In this document: piece by piece, positions 28,464 to 35,772 of the stretch
Position numbering within the stretch: position 1 is the stretch's first letter
Layout of the letters: each line of letters begins with the position of its first letter
From: Sphingobium sp. D43FB
Lineage (GTDB): Bacteria; Pseudomonadota; Alphaproteobacteria; Sphingomonadales; Sphingomonadaceae
Assembly: GCF_002312805.1 (NCBI RefSeq)
Contig: NZ_NMUA01000005.1
Location: 62,001 to 126,000 of the forward strand
Direction of reading: 5' to 3'
Length of the DNA stretch: 64,000 nucleotides
Notes under the pieces: model-generated
What the model saw: only the letters and a program-made list of their open reading frames with translations
The model's database searches: none
What the model was told of the DNA's origin: nothing
Translations under genes and position numbers: made by a program

Positions 28464-29312
28464 ATGTCATCGATAGAAGCGTCATCGGATGGAGATGGCG
28501 AGATAGTTTCTCGATCAGAATATTTAAAATATAGATCTGGTCTATCTGAAGTCATCAAGGTAGCCGCTATACTTTCCTATAATATAAGTGAGGAAAAGCC
28601 AGACACAGGAAGGCAGTACTGGTCATCTGTTTTATTCACAAAACTTGTGATTTCTTCGATAACGCTGAAAGAAATATGTCCGGTACGAAGCAAAAAATCT
28701 CACTGGGATTTCTCTTCGGTTGCAGGGATCGCCAGAAGCAACGCAGAGTTATGGCTATTTTTCGTTTGGTTGTGCATTGAAACAGAAGAAGATGAAGAGT
28801 GGTATTATAGGATACGAGTATTTCGGTTAATGGATAATAAGGCGAGATTTCGCTTGATGGAGGAAACCGGAGGTGATCCCAAAGAGGCCGAATTTTTGCA
28901 AAGGCAGATTGAAATAAAGCAGGAGTTAGACCTGAATAATATTTTCCGATCTCTCAGCGATAAGCGAAAATCGGAGATAATGAGAGGGGATAAGAATCCA
29001 TATATTCAAGATGATATTCTTGATAGAATAGGACAAGATAAGAAAAAATTCAGAGGATACTATAGGTATTTGAGTTCATTTGTTCATACGGGACCAGTTT
29101 CAGTATTCAGGATGCAAGAGCATAATCGTGGCAACGGCGCTGAAAACCCATATGATAGGGCAGCTATCTCTGCTGCTATTTTATTTTCTACGTCCATTCT
29201 TGCTGCTTGCACGGACCAGATGATGGCGCTCCATCCAGATGGCGCTATAAAAACAATACAGTCTGTCGGCGAAGATACAATAAAGCTAATACATAGCTTT
29301 AAAGCGTCATAA
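28464..29312 (+). CDS. Hypothetical protein, AT-rich, probably acquired
   Basis: 282-residue predicted cytoplasmic protein with no signal peptide. It is rich in Lys, Ile, Ser and Glu, and the gene is far more AT-rich than its surroundings, using codons such as ATA and AAA that neighbours avoid. Features include a segment with WDFSSVAGIARSNAELWLFF near residue 75, a charged middle, and YRYLSSFVHTGPVS near 200, which recalls the DUF5677-like families of helical proteins with a conserved His. Function unknown. It stands alone, with a family III repeat just downstream (29333) and half a family I repeat just upstream (about 28408-28425). A defence or stress role is possible but not shown. Confidence 0.75.
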   Translation: MSSIEASSDGDGEIVSRSEYLKYRSGLSEVIKVAAILSYNISEEKPDTGRQYWSSVLFTKLVISSITLKEICPVRSKKSHWDFSSVAGIARSNAELWLFFVWLCIETEEDEEWYYRIRVFRLMDNKARFRLMEETGGDPKEAEFLQRQIEIKQELDLNNIFRSLSDKRKSEIMRGDKNPYIQDDILDRIGQDKKKFRGYYRYLSSFVHTGPVSVFRMQEHNRGNGAENPYDRAAISAAILFSTSILAACTDQMMALHPDGAIKTIQSVGEDTIKLIHSFKAS

Positions 29313-29332
29313 TAAAAGGACGGGCGGCGGCC

Positions 29333-29413
29333 GTCGAGCCCCCTCATCCAACTTCGCCTAGGCGGCTGCGCCGCCGAGGCTGCGTATCCTTCTCCCCGTG
29401 GGGGAGAAGGTTT
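29333..29413. repeat. Palindromic repeat, family III
   Basis: Begins GTCGAGCCCCCTC, contains CTAGGCGGCTGCGCCGCCGA and ends with the hairpin CCTTCTCCCC-GTG-GGGGAGAAGG plus a short T-run. Copies at 30515, 37846, 39076, 40986, 45283 and 46786. Confidence 0.88.
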
Positions 29414-29435
29414 GGGGGTGTGGATGGGGTTTGGC

Positions 29436-30215
29436 TTACACCCGGCGCGCCGATAGCGGCACTTCGTCGGGGCGGAGGGTTAGGACTTCGACGCCGGTGC
29501 GGGTTACGGCGACGGTGTGTTCGAATTGGGCGGAGAGTTTGCCGTCGTTGGTGGTGACGGTCCAGCCATCATCCTGGGTCGAGACTTTGCGGCTGCCCTG
29601 GTTGAGCATCGGTTCGATGGTGAAGACCATGCCTTCCCGCAAGGACAGGCCCGTGCCGGGGCGGCCGAAATGGAGGACTTGCGGCTCTTCGTGCATTTCG
29701 CGGCCGATGCCGTGGCCGCAATAGTCGCGCACGACGCTATAGCCGTTGCGTTTGGCATGGCGCTCGATCGCAAAGCCGATATCGCCCAGATGCGCGCCGG
29801 GGCGGACCTGGGCGATGCCCTGCCAGAGCGCTTCCTGCGTCACGCGGACGAGGCGGCGGGCGGCGGGGGCGACGTCGCCGACGAGGTAGGTTTTGCTGGA
29901 ATCCGCGATGAAGCCGTTTTTTTCCAGCGTGATGTCGAGATTGATGATGTCGCCGTCGCGGATGATCGTGTCGGCATCGGGCACGCCATGACAGACGACA
30001 TGGTTGATCGAGCAGTTCAGCACATATTGGAAGCCATATTGGCCCTTGCTCGCCGGGCGGGCGGCGAGGTCCAGGGTGATATAGCGGTCGACCAGATCGT
30101 TGACGGCCATGGTCGACAGGCCCGCGAGCGGCTGGCGGTCGAGCATGGTGAAGACCGCAGCAAGCAGCTGACCCGATTGCCGCATCAGCGCCAGTTCGTC
30201 GGGGGTTTTGACCAT
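29436..30215 (-). CDS. map: Type I methionine aminopeptidase
   Basis: Removes N-terminal methionine from nascent proteins. The 259-residue protein has the metal-binding residues in LDITLEKNGFIADSSKTYLVG (two Asp), GHGIGREMHE (His), FTIEPMLNQG (Glu) and AQFEHTVAV (Glu). The ATG at 30215 (MVKTPDELALMRQSGQ) is the usual start and lies one base beyond the TGA of the ParD-like gene upstream, implying translational coupling. An earlier ATG at 30281 lies inside that gene and is not preferred. Confidence 0.94.
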   Translation of the reverse strand: MVKTPDELALMRQSGQLLAAVFTMLDRQPLAGLSTMAVNDLVDRYITLDLAARPASKGQYGFQYVLNCSINHVVCHGVPDADTIIRDGDIINLDITLEKNGFIADSSKTYLVGDVAPAARRLVRVTQEALWQGIAQVRPGAHLGDIGFAIERHAKRNGYSVVRDYCGHGIGREMHEEPQVLHFGRPGTGLSLREGMVFTIEPMLNQGSRKVSTQDDGWTVTTNDGKLSAQFEHTVAVTRTGVEVLTLRPDEVPLSARRV

Positions 30216-30216
30216 C

Positions 30217-30423
30217 TCAGGCGGCGGCCCGTTGCGCCAGTTCGACATGGGCGGCGGCATATTGCTGGCGGACGATGTCATTGAAGGAAAGGGTCGGGTT
30301 GGCTTCGGCCAACATGCCGATTTTCATCCAATATTCCGCCTGCGCATTGATGGAGCGGCACATCGGCACGCTGGCGCGGCGGGCTTGTTCGTGGAGGTCT
30401 TCGGCGATTTTTACGATGCCCAT
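30217..30423 (-). CDS. ParD-like family protein
   Basis: 68-residue basic-helical protein, MGIVKIAEDLHEQARRASVP..., like the ParD-like (PF11903-type) antitoxin relatives with a ribbon-helix-helix core around residues 1-45. The C-terminal 25 residues are helical and alanine-rich. No ParE toxin gene is adjacent; instead it ends one base before methionine aminopeptidase. I recall the same pairing elsewhere in alphaproteobacteria but cannot verify it here. It may regulate the map promoter. Confidence 0.78.
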   Translation of the reverse strand: MGIVKIAEDLHEQARRASVPMCRSINAQAEYWMKIGMLAEANPTLSFNDIVRQQYAAAHVELAQRAAA

Positions 30424-30514
30424 GGGGTGTCCTGCTATATGAAGCGTATATGGATCGTATATGGTTCATATGGTTGGGGGTCAAGGTGGGGGCGGGTGTC
30501 TGGCGGCTGGCGTG

Positions 30515-30593
30515 GAGCCCCCTCTTCCAACTTCGCCTAGGCGGCTGCGCCGCTGAGGCTTCGTATCCTTCTCCCCGTGGGGGAGAAGGTTTT
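30515..30593. repeat. Palindromic repeat, family III
   Basis: Contains CTAGGCGGCTGCGCCGCTGA and the hairpin CCTTCTCCCC-GTG-GGGGAGAAGG followed by TTTT. It lies between the divergent ParD-like and PfpI-like genes. Confidence 0.88.
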
Positions 30594-30671
30594 GCGGGCC
30601 AATGTCTGGGGATCGGATCGGGCGGGGCGTTTGGGGATGGGGTAGGGGCAGCGGATCGACAGGAGGATCTG

Positions 30672-31283
30672 ATGCGGGTTGCGGTTTTGACGTTTGATGG
30701 GTTCAATGAGCTGGACAGTTTCGTGGCGCTGGCGTTGCTGAACCGGGTCAAGGGGTGGCGGGCGGAGATTTGTGCGCCGGACGCCATAGTCACGTCGATG
30801 AACGGGGTCGAGGTACGCACGCAGCAGCCGCTGGAATGGGCGGCGGAGGCGGATGTGGTGCTGGTCGGCAGCGGGGCGCGGCGGTTGGAGGTGGCGAATG
30901 ATGCGGCGTTGATGGCGCGCATCCGGCTGGACCCGGCGCGGCAATTGATCGGGTCGCAATGTTCGGGCGCGCTGATCCTGGGCGCGCTGGGGCTGGTCGG
31001 TGACATGCCGGTCTGCACCGACAGGACGAGCCAGCCGATGGCGATCGCGGCGGGGCTGCGCGTGCTGGAGGCGCCGTTCGTGGCGCGCGGCAATGTGGCG
31101 AGCGCGGGCGGGTGCATGGCGGCGCATTATCTGGCGGCCTGGGTGATCGCGCGCGGCGCGGGCGTCGAGGCGGTGCGCAGCGTGATCGACTATGTCGCGC
31201 CGGTGGGCGAGAAGGCGGAGACTGTGGCGCGGGTGATGGCGGTGATCGCGCCGTTTGTGGCGGACGTTTCCCAAGCGGCATGA
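30672..31283 (+). CDS. DJ-1/PfpI family protein
   Basis: 203-residue cytoplasmic protein with the DJ-1/PfpI (class I glutamine amidotransferase-like) fold. The nucleophile elbow IGSQCSGALILGALGL is near residue 100, with Cys in the expected place, and the N-terminal VAVLTFDGFNELDSF matches the family's first strand and acidic residue. The ATG at 30672 has a perfect AGGAGG 5 nt upstream. Possible activities are isonitrile hydratase-like, amidase or glyoxalase/chaperone; sequence alone does not decide. A glutathione transferase gene follows 66 nt downstream. Confidence 0.87.
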   Translation: MRVAVLTFDGFNELDSFVALALLNRVKGWRAEICAPDAIVTSMNGVEVRTQQPLEWAAEADVVLVGSGARRLEVANDAALMARIRLDPARQLIGSQCSGALILGALGLVGDMPVCTDRTSQPMAIAAGLRVLEAPFVARGNVASAGGCMAAHYLAAWVIARGAGVEAVRSVIDYVAPVGEKAETVARVMAVIAPFVADVSQAA

Positions 31284-31349
31284 GGGTTGCGATCTGCTAC
31301 TGATCTGTCATGGTTCGGCCCAGTGAGTCGAACCAAAGGAGCCGTTTGC

Positions 31350-31997
31350 ATGATTATCCACGGGTCGCGGCCATCGCCCTTCGTGCGCAAGGTGATCGTC
31401 TTTGCCGCCGAGAAGGGCATCGAGGTCGAGGTGCAGGCGGCGGGCTTCGGGCGCGGGGGCGAAGGCTATCTGAACGGGTCGCCCTTCGGCAAGATACCGG
31501 CGCTGGAGGATGGCGACTTTCTGCTGTGTGATTCGACCGCGATCATAACCTATATGGATGCGTTGCGCCCCGGCACGGAGATGATCCCGGCCGAACCCAA
31601 GGCGCGGGCGCGGACCATATGGTATGAGGAATTTGGCGACACGGTGGCGCAGCCGGTGGGGGCCAAGATCTTCTTCAACCGGGCGGTGGCCAGACGGTTG
31701 AAGCGCGAGCCGGACCTAGTGGCGGCGGACAAGGCGGAGGCCGAGGAGCTGCCGGGACTCTATGACTATCTGGAGGGTGTGTTGCCGGAAAGTGGTTGGT
31801 TGGTGGACGATCGCTTCACGCTGGCGGACCTGGCGGCGGGCTGTCCGTTGATCAATATCGGCTATGTGTCGGACGCGCTGGATGCGGCGCGTTGGCCCAA
31901 GGTGGCGGCGTGGCTGAGCCAAGTCAAGGCGCGGCCGAGCGTGGCGGCGGCGATGGAACTGGAAGCGCCGATGATCGCGGCGATGGTGGAGAAATAA
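31350..31997 (+). CDS. Glutathione S-transferase family protein
   Basis: 215-residue GST-fold protein. The N-terminal domain has GSRPSPFVRKVIVFAAEKG with Ser near residue 8, GKIPALEDGDFLLCDSTAI near 45-65 (cis-Pro and glutathione-binding Asp-Ser), and the C-terminal helical domain carries FTLADLAAGCPL. ATG at 31350 has AAAGGA 8 nt upstream. Substrate unknown. It is the last ordinary gene before the GTA cluster. Confidence 0.87.
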   Translation: MIIHGSRPSPFVRKVIVFAAEKGIEVEVQAAGFGRGGEGYLNGSPFGKIPALEDGDFLLCDSTAIITYMDALRPGTEMIPAEPKARARTIWYEEFGDTVAQPVGAKIFFNRAVARRLKREPDLVAADKAEAEELPGLYDYLEGVLPESGWLVDDRFTLADLAAGCPLINIGYVSDALDAARWPKVAAWLSQVKARPSVAAAMELEAPMIAAMVEK

Positions 31998-32016
31998 CCT
32001 ATCTGGAACATTATGC

Positions 32017-32046
32017 TTGACATCGTCACGCTGTTCTGGCACATAT
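32017..32046 (+). promoter_or_regulatory. Putative promoter upstream of GTA gene 1
   Basis: A perfect TTGACA -35 box (32017-32022) is followed 18 nt later by a weak -10, ACATAT (32041-32046). Transcription would start near 32052 and meet the terminator at 32092-32120 before reaching the small terminase gene. Confidence 0.5.
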
Positions 32047-32091
32047 CGGCATAGTGGAAAAATGTGAGTCGCGGATGACGCGGCTAACCAA

Positions 32092-32120
32092 GGGCTGATC
32101 CGGGCGGGTCGGCCCTTTTT
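32092..32120 (+). terminator. Intrinsic terminator between promoter and GTA gene 1
   Basis: 10-bp stem GGGCTGATCC (32092-32101) / GGGTCGGCCC (32106-32115), with two G-U pairs, loop GGGC, followed by T5. It stands only 16 nt before the ATG of the small terminase. It may end the glutathione transferase transcript or attenuate the GTA transcript. Confidence 0.82.
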
Positions 32121-32136
32121 GCGTTGCGGGGGCGGC

Positions 32137-32667
32137 ATGGGCGATGAGGCAGGGACGGAATTGCGGCCGGGGCGGCAGGCTGTCGCGGATGGCACGCGCG
32201 CGCAACAGCGCAAGCCGCGCAAGGATAGCTGGACCAGGGCGCAGGAAAGGGAGTTTCTGGAGGTGTTGTCCACGACCTGCAACGTCAGCGAGGCGGCGCG
32301 GGTGGCGGGCGTGCGGCGCGCGGGCGCCTATGAACGGCGGCAGCGCGACGCGCGCTTTGCCGCCGACTGGGACCGGGCGATCGACATCGGCTATGCCGAG
32401 ATCGAGGCGATGCTGATGCGCGAAGTGCTGTTCGGCAGCGAGAGCGAGGAGATCGTGCTGGACGGCGAGGGCGCGGTGAAGAGCCGCAAGGTCAAGCGTG
32501 GGCGCGACCTGAAGCTGGCGCTGCAACTGCTGATCCGGCATCGCGACAAGGTGGCGGCCTATCGCGCGGCGGCAGGGGTGCAGCGGCCCGACAGCCCCGA
32601 CGCGGTGGCGCGATTGCGCCGCGCGATGGACGAGATTGCGCGCAAGCGGGCGGCGACGGGGACGTGA
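32137..32667 (+). CDS. GTA terminase small subunit-like protein (gp1)
   Basis: 176-residue protein likely to bind DNA and start packaging with the large terminase. A helix-turn-helix region (about residues 30-75, EFLEVLSTTCNVSEAARVAG) is followed by a helical segment (AIDIGYAEIEAMLMREVLFG) and a basic C-terminus (RKVKRGRDLKLALQLLIRHRDKV). This matches the small terminase type of GTA and lambdoid clusters. ATG at 32137 with a G-rich upstream stretch. The large terminase gene is 3.1 kb downstream; the gap holds four unrelated genes. Confidence 0.75.
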   Translation: MGDEAGTELRPGRQAVADGTRAQQRKPRKDSWTRAQEREFLEVLSTTCNVSEAARVAGVRRAGAYERRQRDARFAADWDRAIDIGYAEIEAMLMREVLFGSESEEIVLDGEGAVKSRKVKRGRDLKLALQLLIRHRDKVAAYRAAAGVQRPDSPDAVARLRRAMDEIARKRAATGT

Positions 32668-32689
32668 GGGGGGCCGCCGCCATGCGGTG

Positions 32690-32935
32690 TCAGGCGGGTT
32701 CGGCGGCGATCAGCGTGCCGATCTGGTCGAGCAGAGCGAGGCGCTGTTTCTTGAGATCCTCCAGCCGTTCGTCCGACGCGGGGGCGGTGCCATCCTCGAT
32801 CGGCGTGATTTCGCCGAGCAGGGCGTGATAGCGATCGGCGAGCGTGCGGAAATGCGCGTCGTTGAGTTTGAGGTCGTGCAGCCGATCGGTGGCTTGCGGG
32901 AAGAGGCTGTGCAGATCCTGGCCATGTTCGCTCAT
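32690..32935 (-). CDS. YdcH family (DUF465) protein
   Basis: 81-residue coiled-coil protein, SLFPQATDRLHDLKLNDAHFRTLADRYHALLGEI, the usual DUF465 opening with LK..D..F..L...Y..L, and a second helix ERLEDLKKQRLALLDQIGTLI. Function is not established in any family member I know. It lies in antisense to the GTA genes between gp1 and gp2. Confidence 0.88.
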   Translation of the reverse strand: MSEHGQDLHSLFPQATDRLHDLKLNDAHFRTLADRYHALLGEITPIEDGTAPASDERLEDLKKQRLALLDQIGTLIAAEPA

Positions 32936-33041
32936 GCGTCGTCTCCTGATGGGGATGGTTGGCGCGATTATGGGCCGGGGCGGCGGGGTGGTCGTTAGGT
33001 AGTTGTCCGGGGGTGGGCTTTCAGAAGAAAGAAGGAAGGAA

Positions 33042-33083
33042 GACCCTCACCCAACCCTCTCCCGCGAAGGGCGGGAGAGGGCT
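33042..33083. repeat. Palindromic repeat, family V
   Basis: GACCCTCACCCAACCCTCTC followed by a palindrome CCCTCTCCCGC-GAAG-GGCGGGAGAGGG. Copies at 33926-33964 (inverted) and 34332-34376. Confidence 0.87.
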
Positions 33084-33100
33084 TAAAGGGAAGAAGGTTA

Positions 33101-33781
33101 TTAGCGGGGCTTTATTTCCAGCGATGGGTCGACCAGGGCGGCGGTTGTTGGCTTGGGCGGGGTTGCCGGGGCCGCGGGGGCGGCTTGGACCGGCTGCGGC
33201 GCGGGCACGGCGATGGTGGTCGGCTGGGTCGGGGCGAAGGCTACGCTGATGTCTTCGTCGAGAAAGCCGGTGACGGGCGCGCCGAGCGGGATTTTGGCGC
33301 TGGTGCCGGTGGTGACGAAGCCCGCGATCGGGATGAAGGCGATGGCGGCGACGACGCCGGCGGTGCCGGTCTTGCCCTTGTCATCGAACTGGCCGGTCAG
33401 GCGGATCTGGGTGCCGTTGGCGCGGACGTAGAGGACTCGCGCGTTGATGCGGCCCGATTTGCCCCACATGCCCTTGTTGCGGACCTCGGTGATTTCGCCG
33501 ACGGCGGGACTGCCCGCGGGAATGATGACCTGGTTGTTGAGCAGCACGGCTTCGGCGACTTCGAGCTGAACGCGCTGGCCGATCCGCAGCAATTTGCCTT
33601 CGGTCGTGAGCGGTTCGGCAGTGCGCAGCGCGATCTGCGTACCGGCGCGCAGGACATTGCCGCCGGGCGAGGCGATGATGGTGGCGACGGGCGCGGCAGG
33701 CATGGTGGTGACCTGCGCCATGGCGGTGGTCGCGCACAGGCAGGCAATGACGCCGGTGACGGCGCCTGTAACGATGTTCAT
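33101..33781 (-). CDS. Hypothetical exported protein
   Basis: 226-residue protein with a Sec signal peptide (MNIVTGAVTGVIACLCATTAMA). A mature beta-rich domain (about 40-150) contains repeated valine/isoleucine strands and a glycine-rich hydrophobic segment GVVAAIAFIPIAGFVTTG. The C-terminal 50 residues are alanine and proline rich. It resembles outer-membrane-associated conserved hypothetical proteins of sphingomonads by layout, but I do not recognise a named family. ATG at 33781 is preceded by GGGGGATC. Antisense to the GTA genes. Confidence 0.8.
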   Translation of the reverse strand: MNIVTGAVTGVIACLCATTAMAQVTTMPAAPVATIIASPGGNVLRAGTQIALRTAEPLTTEGKLLRIGQRVQLEVAEAVLLNNQVIIPAGSPAVGEITEVRNKGMWGKSGRINARVLYVRANGTQIRLTGQFDDKGKTGTAGVVAAIAFIPIAGFVTTGTSAKIPLGAPVTGFLDEDISVAFAPTQPTTIAVPAPQPVQAAPAAPATPPKPTTAALVDPSLEIKPR

Positions 33782-33906
33782 TGATGATCCCCCCAAATGG
33801 TCCGGCTCGTGGGAGCCGGACGCGCAGTTGTGATGCGGCAGGGCGGATCGTCAAGCGGGAAATGGGGGGAGGTGGGGAATCCGGTGTGCGGGGTGGTTGT
33901 CGAGGG

Positions 33907-34308
33907 CTATGCGGAGGGTAATTCTAGCCCTCTCCCGCCTGCGGGAGAGGGTTGGGTGAGGGTCTTCTTCTGCAAAAGAGCCATACGAATAGCCTCGATC
34001 ACGCCGTCGAAATTGTCCACTACGTCGCTGTTCCAGAAGCACATGACGCTCAGTCCGCGCGCTTCGAGAAATTCGGTGCGGGCGCGATCAGCCTCTTCGC
34101 TATGCTGACCGCCGTCGAGTTCGATTATCAGCGCGGCTTCGACGCATAGAAAATCCACGACAAATGGCCCAACGGTCGCTTGTCGGCGAAATTTGAAACC
34201 TTCGAGTTGACGGTTGCGCAAGGCGGCCCAGACCGCGCGCTCGACGTCGGTCATGTCGCGGCGAAGGCGGCTCGCATGGGGGCTTATCTGGCGACGGACC
34301 GGATGCAT
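33907..34308 (-). CDS. DUF559 domain (Vsr-like endonuclease fold) protein
   Basis: 133-residue protein. Residues about 15-115 match DUF559: MTDVERAVWAALRNRQLEGFKFRRQ, VVDFLCVEAALIIELDGGQH and LEARGLSVMCFWNSDVV. The Asp and the E-L-D-G-G-x-H block are the predicted nuclease core shared with very short patch repair enzymes. Biological role unknown. The last 18 residues (TLTQPSPAGGRGLELPSA) are encoded by a family V palindromic repeat, which supplies the stop codon. The gene is bracketed by inverted copies of this repeat (33926-33964 and 34332-34376). Confidence 0.85.
   Translation of the reverse strand: MHPVRRQISPHASRLRRDMTDVERAVWAALRNRQLEGFKFRRQATVGPFVVDFLCVEAALIIELDGGQHSEEADRARTEFLEARGLSVMCFWNSDVVDNFDGVIEAIRMALLQKKTLTQPSPAGGRGLELPSA
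33926..33964. repeat. Palindromic repeat, family V, inverted copy
   Basis: CCCTCTCCCGC-CT-GCGGGAGAGGG followed by TTGGGTGAGGGTC. Read from the minus strand it encodes the C-terminus of the DUF559 protein. Confidence 0.87.
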
Positions 34309-34331
34309 TGGATTCGGTTATATAGTAAGAA

Positions 34332-34376
34332 AGACCCTCACCCAACCCTCTCCCGCGAAGAGCGGGAGAGGGCTTT
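34332..34376. repeat. Palindromic repeat, family V
   Basis: GACCCTCACCCAACCCTCTC plus the palindrome CTCTCCCGC-GAAGA-GCGGGAGAG, upstream of the DUF559 gene and in opposite orientation to the copy at its 3' end. Confidence 0.87.
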
Positions 34377-34431
34377 AGATCAAGGGGTAAGATGGCTTTA
34401 CAGGCGTGTAGCAGGCGATAGGGTGGCTTTC

Positions 34432-35739
34432 ATGAAAATCCTGTCCTTGCTCGTTGCTGCTTCGGCGCTTTCCACTCCTGCCATCGCCCAGACCCAGGCG
34501 CCTGATCCGGCGCGGTTGAAGGCTACCGTTGAGAAACTGGTGAGCTTTGGCACGCGGCATACGCTTTCGTCGGCTAGCAATCCCAAGCGGGGGATTGGGG
34601 CGGCGCGGGCTTGGGCGGCGGCGGAGTTTGCGCGGATATCCAAGACGTGCGGCGGGTGTTTGAAGGTCGAGAGCGTGTCGGAGCGCTTTACCGGGCCGCG
34701 GGTGCCTGATGGCGCGGATGTGGTGGATGTGCTGGCGATCCAGACCGGGACGGGTGACCCGAACCAGGTGGTGATCATCGCGGCGCATATCGACAGCCGG
34801 GTCAGCGATGTGATGGACTTTACCAGCGATGCGCCGGGCGCGAATGATAATGGGTCGGGCAGCGCGTTGGTGATCGAGGCGGCGCGGGTGCTGGCCGCAG
34901 AGAAGTTCGATGGGACGATCGTCTATGCGCTGCTGTCGGGTGAGGAGCAGGGCTTGCTGGGTGGCAAGCTGCTGGCCAACACCGCCAAGGCGCGCGGCTG
35001 GCAGGTGCGGGCGATGTTGAACAACGATATTGTCGGCAACACGACCGGGCAGAATGGCCGCATCGTCGCCGACCGGGTGCGGGTGTTTTCCGAAGGGATA
35101 CGGTCGGCCGAGGACGCCAAGGCGGGGATGACGCGGCGCGGGATCGGCGGCGAGGATGATGGACCGTCGCGGGCGCTGGCCAAGGCGATCGATGACATTG
35201 CCGAGGCCAATCCGCAGATCGGGCTGGACGTGTTCGCGGTGCGGCGGCCCGATCGGTTCGGGCGGGGTGGCGATCATACGCCGCTGCTGGAGGCGGGCTA
35301 TCCCGCCGTGCGCTTTTCGGTGGGGATCGAAAATTATGATCGGCAGCATCAGGATCTGCGCGTCGAAGCGGGCCGCGACTATGGCGATACCGTCAAGGGG
35401 ATGGACTTTCCCTATCTGGCGAAGGTGACGGCGCTCAATGTCGCGGCGTTGCGGACGCTGGCGCGTGCGCCGGCCGCGCCTGCGGTCGTGTCGCTCGATG
35501 GTGCGCTGTCGATGGATACGCGGGTGTTCTGGGACGCGGTGCCGGGGGCGAGCGCGTACAAGGTGTTTTGGCGGCGGGCCGATGCGCAGGACTGGGCGGA
35601 CAGCCGGGTCGTGACCGGGGCGACCGAGACGGTGCTGAAGGATGTGGTGGTCGACGATCATTTCATCGGTGTGGCGGCGATCGGCAAGGATGGCGCGGCG
35701 AGCATCGTGACGTTCGGGGGCATGGCGCCGCGCAAATAG
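34432..35739 (+). CDS. M28 family zinc metallopeptidase, exported
   Basis: 435-residue aminopeptidase-like enzyme with a signal peptide MKILSLLVAASALSTPAIA. The M28 metal ligands can be followed: His-x-Asp in IIAAHIDSRVSDV, Asp in PGANDNGSGS, Glu pair in LLSGEEQGLLGG, Asp in NNDIVGN and a late His in GRGGDHTPLLE. The C-terminal ~90 residues form a fibronectin III-like domain (AYKVFWRRADAQDW). Probably a periplasmic or secreted aminopeptidase. It sits between GTA gp1 and gp2 on the GTA strand but shows no phage feature. An upstream GTG at 34423 is possible. Confidence 0.87.
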   Translation: MKILSLLVAASALSTPAIAQTQAPDPARLKATVEKLVSFGTRHTLSSASNPKRGIGAARAWAAAEFARISKTCGGCLKVESVSERFTGPRVPDGADVVDVLAIQTGTGDPNQVVIIAAHIDSRVSDVMDFTSDAPGANDNGSGSALVIEAARVLAAEKFDGTIVYALLSGEEQGLLGGKLLANTAKARGWQVRAMLNNDIVGNTTGQNGRIVADRVRVFSEGIRSAEDAKAGMTRRGIGGEDDGPSRALAKAIDDIAEANPQIGLDVFAVRRPDRFGRGGDHTPLLEAGYPAVRFSVGIENYDRQHQDLRVEAGRDYGDTVKGMDFPYLAKVTALNVAALRTLARAPAAPAVVSLDGALSMDTRVFWDAVPGASAYKVFWRRADAQDWADSRVVTGATETVLKDVVVDDHFIGVAAIGKDGAASIVTFGGMAPRK

Positions 35740-35772
35740 GGGCGGTGTCGCCGTCCCGATAAGGGGAGGGCG

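Noticed and set aside
30217..30423. Complete toxin-antitoxin pair
   Set aside because: Only the ParD-like half is present. The neighbouring genes are map and a DJ-1 family gene, not ParE.
33042..34376. CRISPR array
   Set aside because: The repeated units are dispersed palindromes with irregular spacing and genes between them, not short regular direct repeats.
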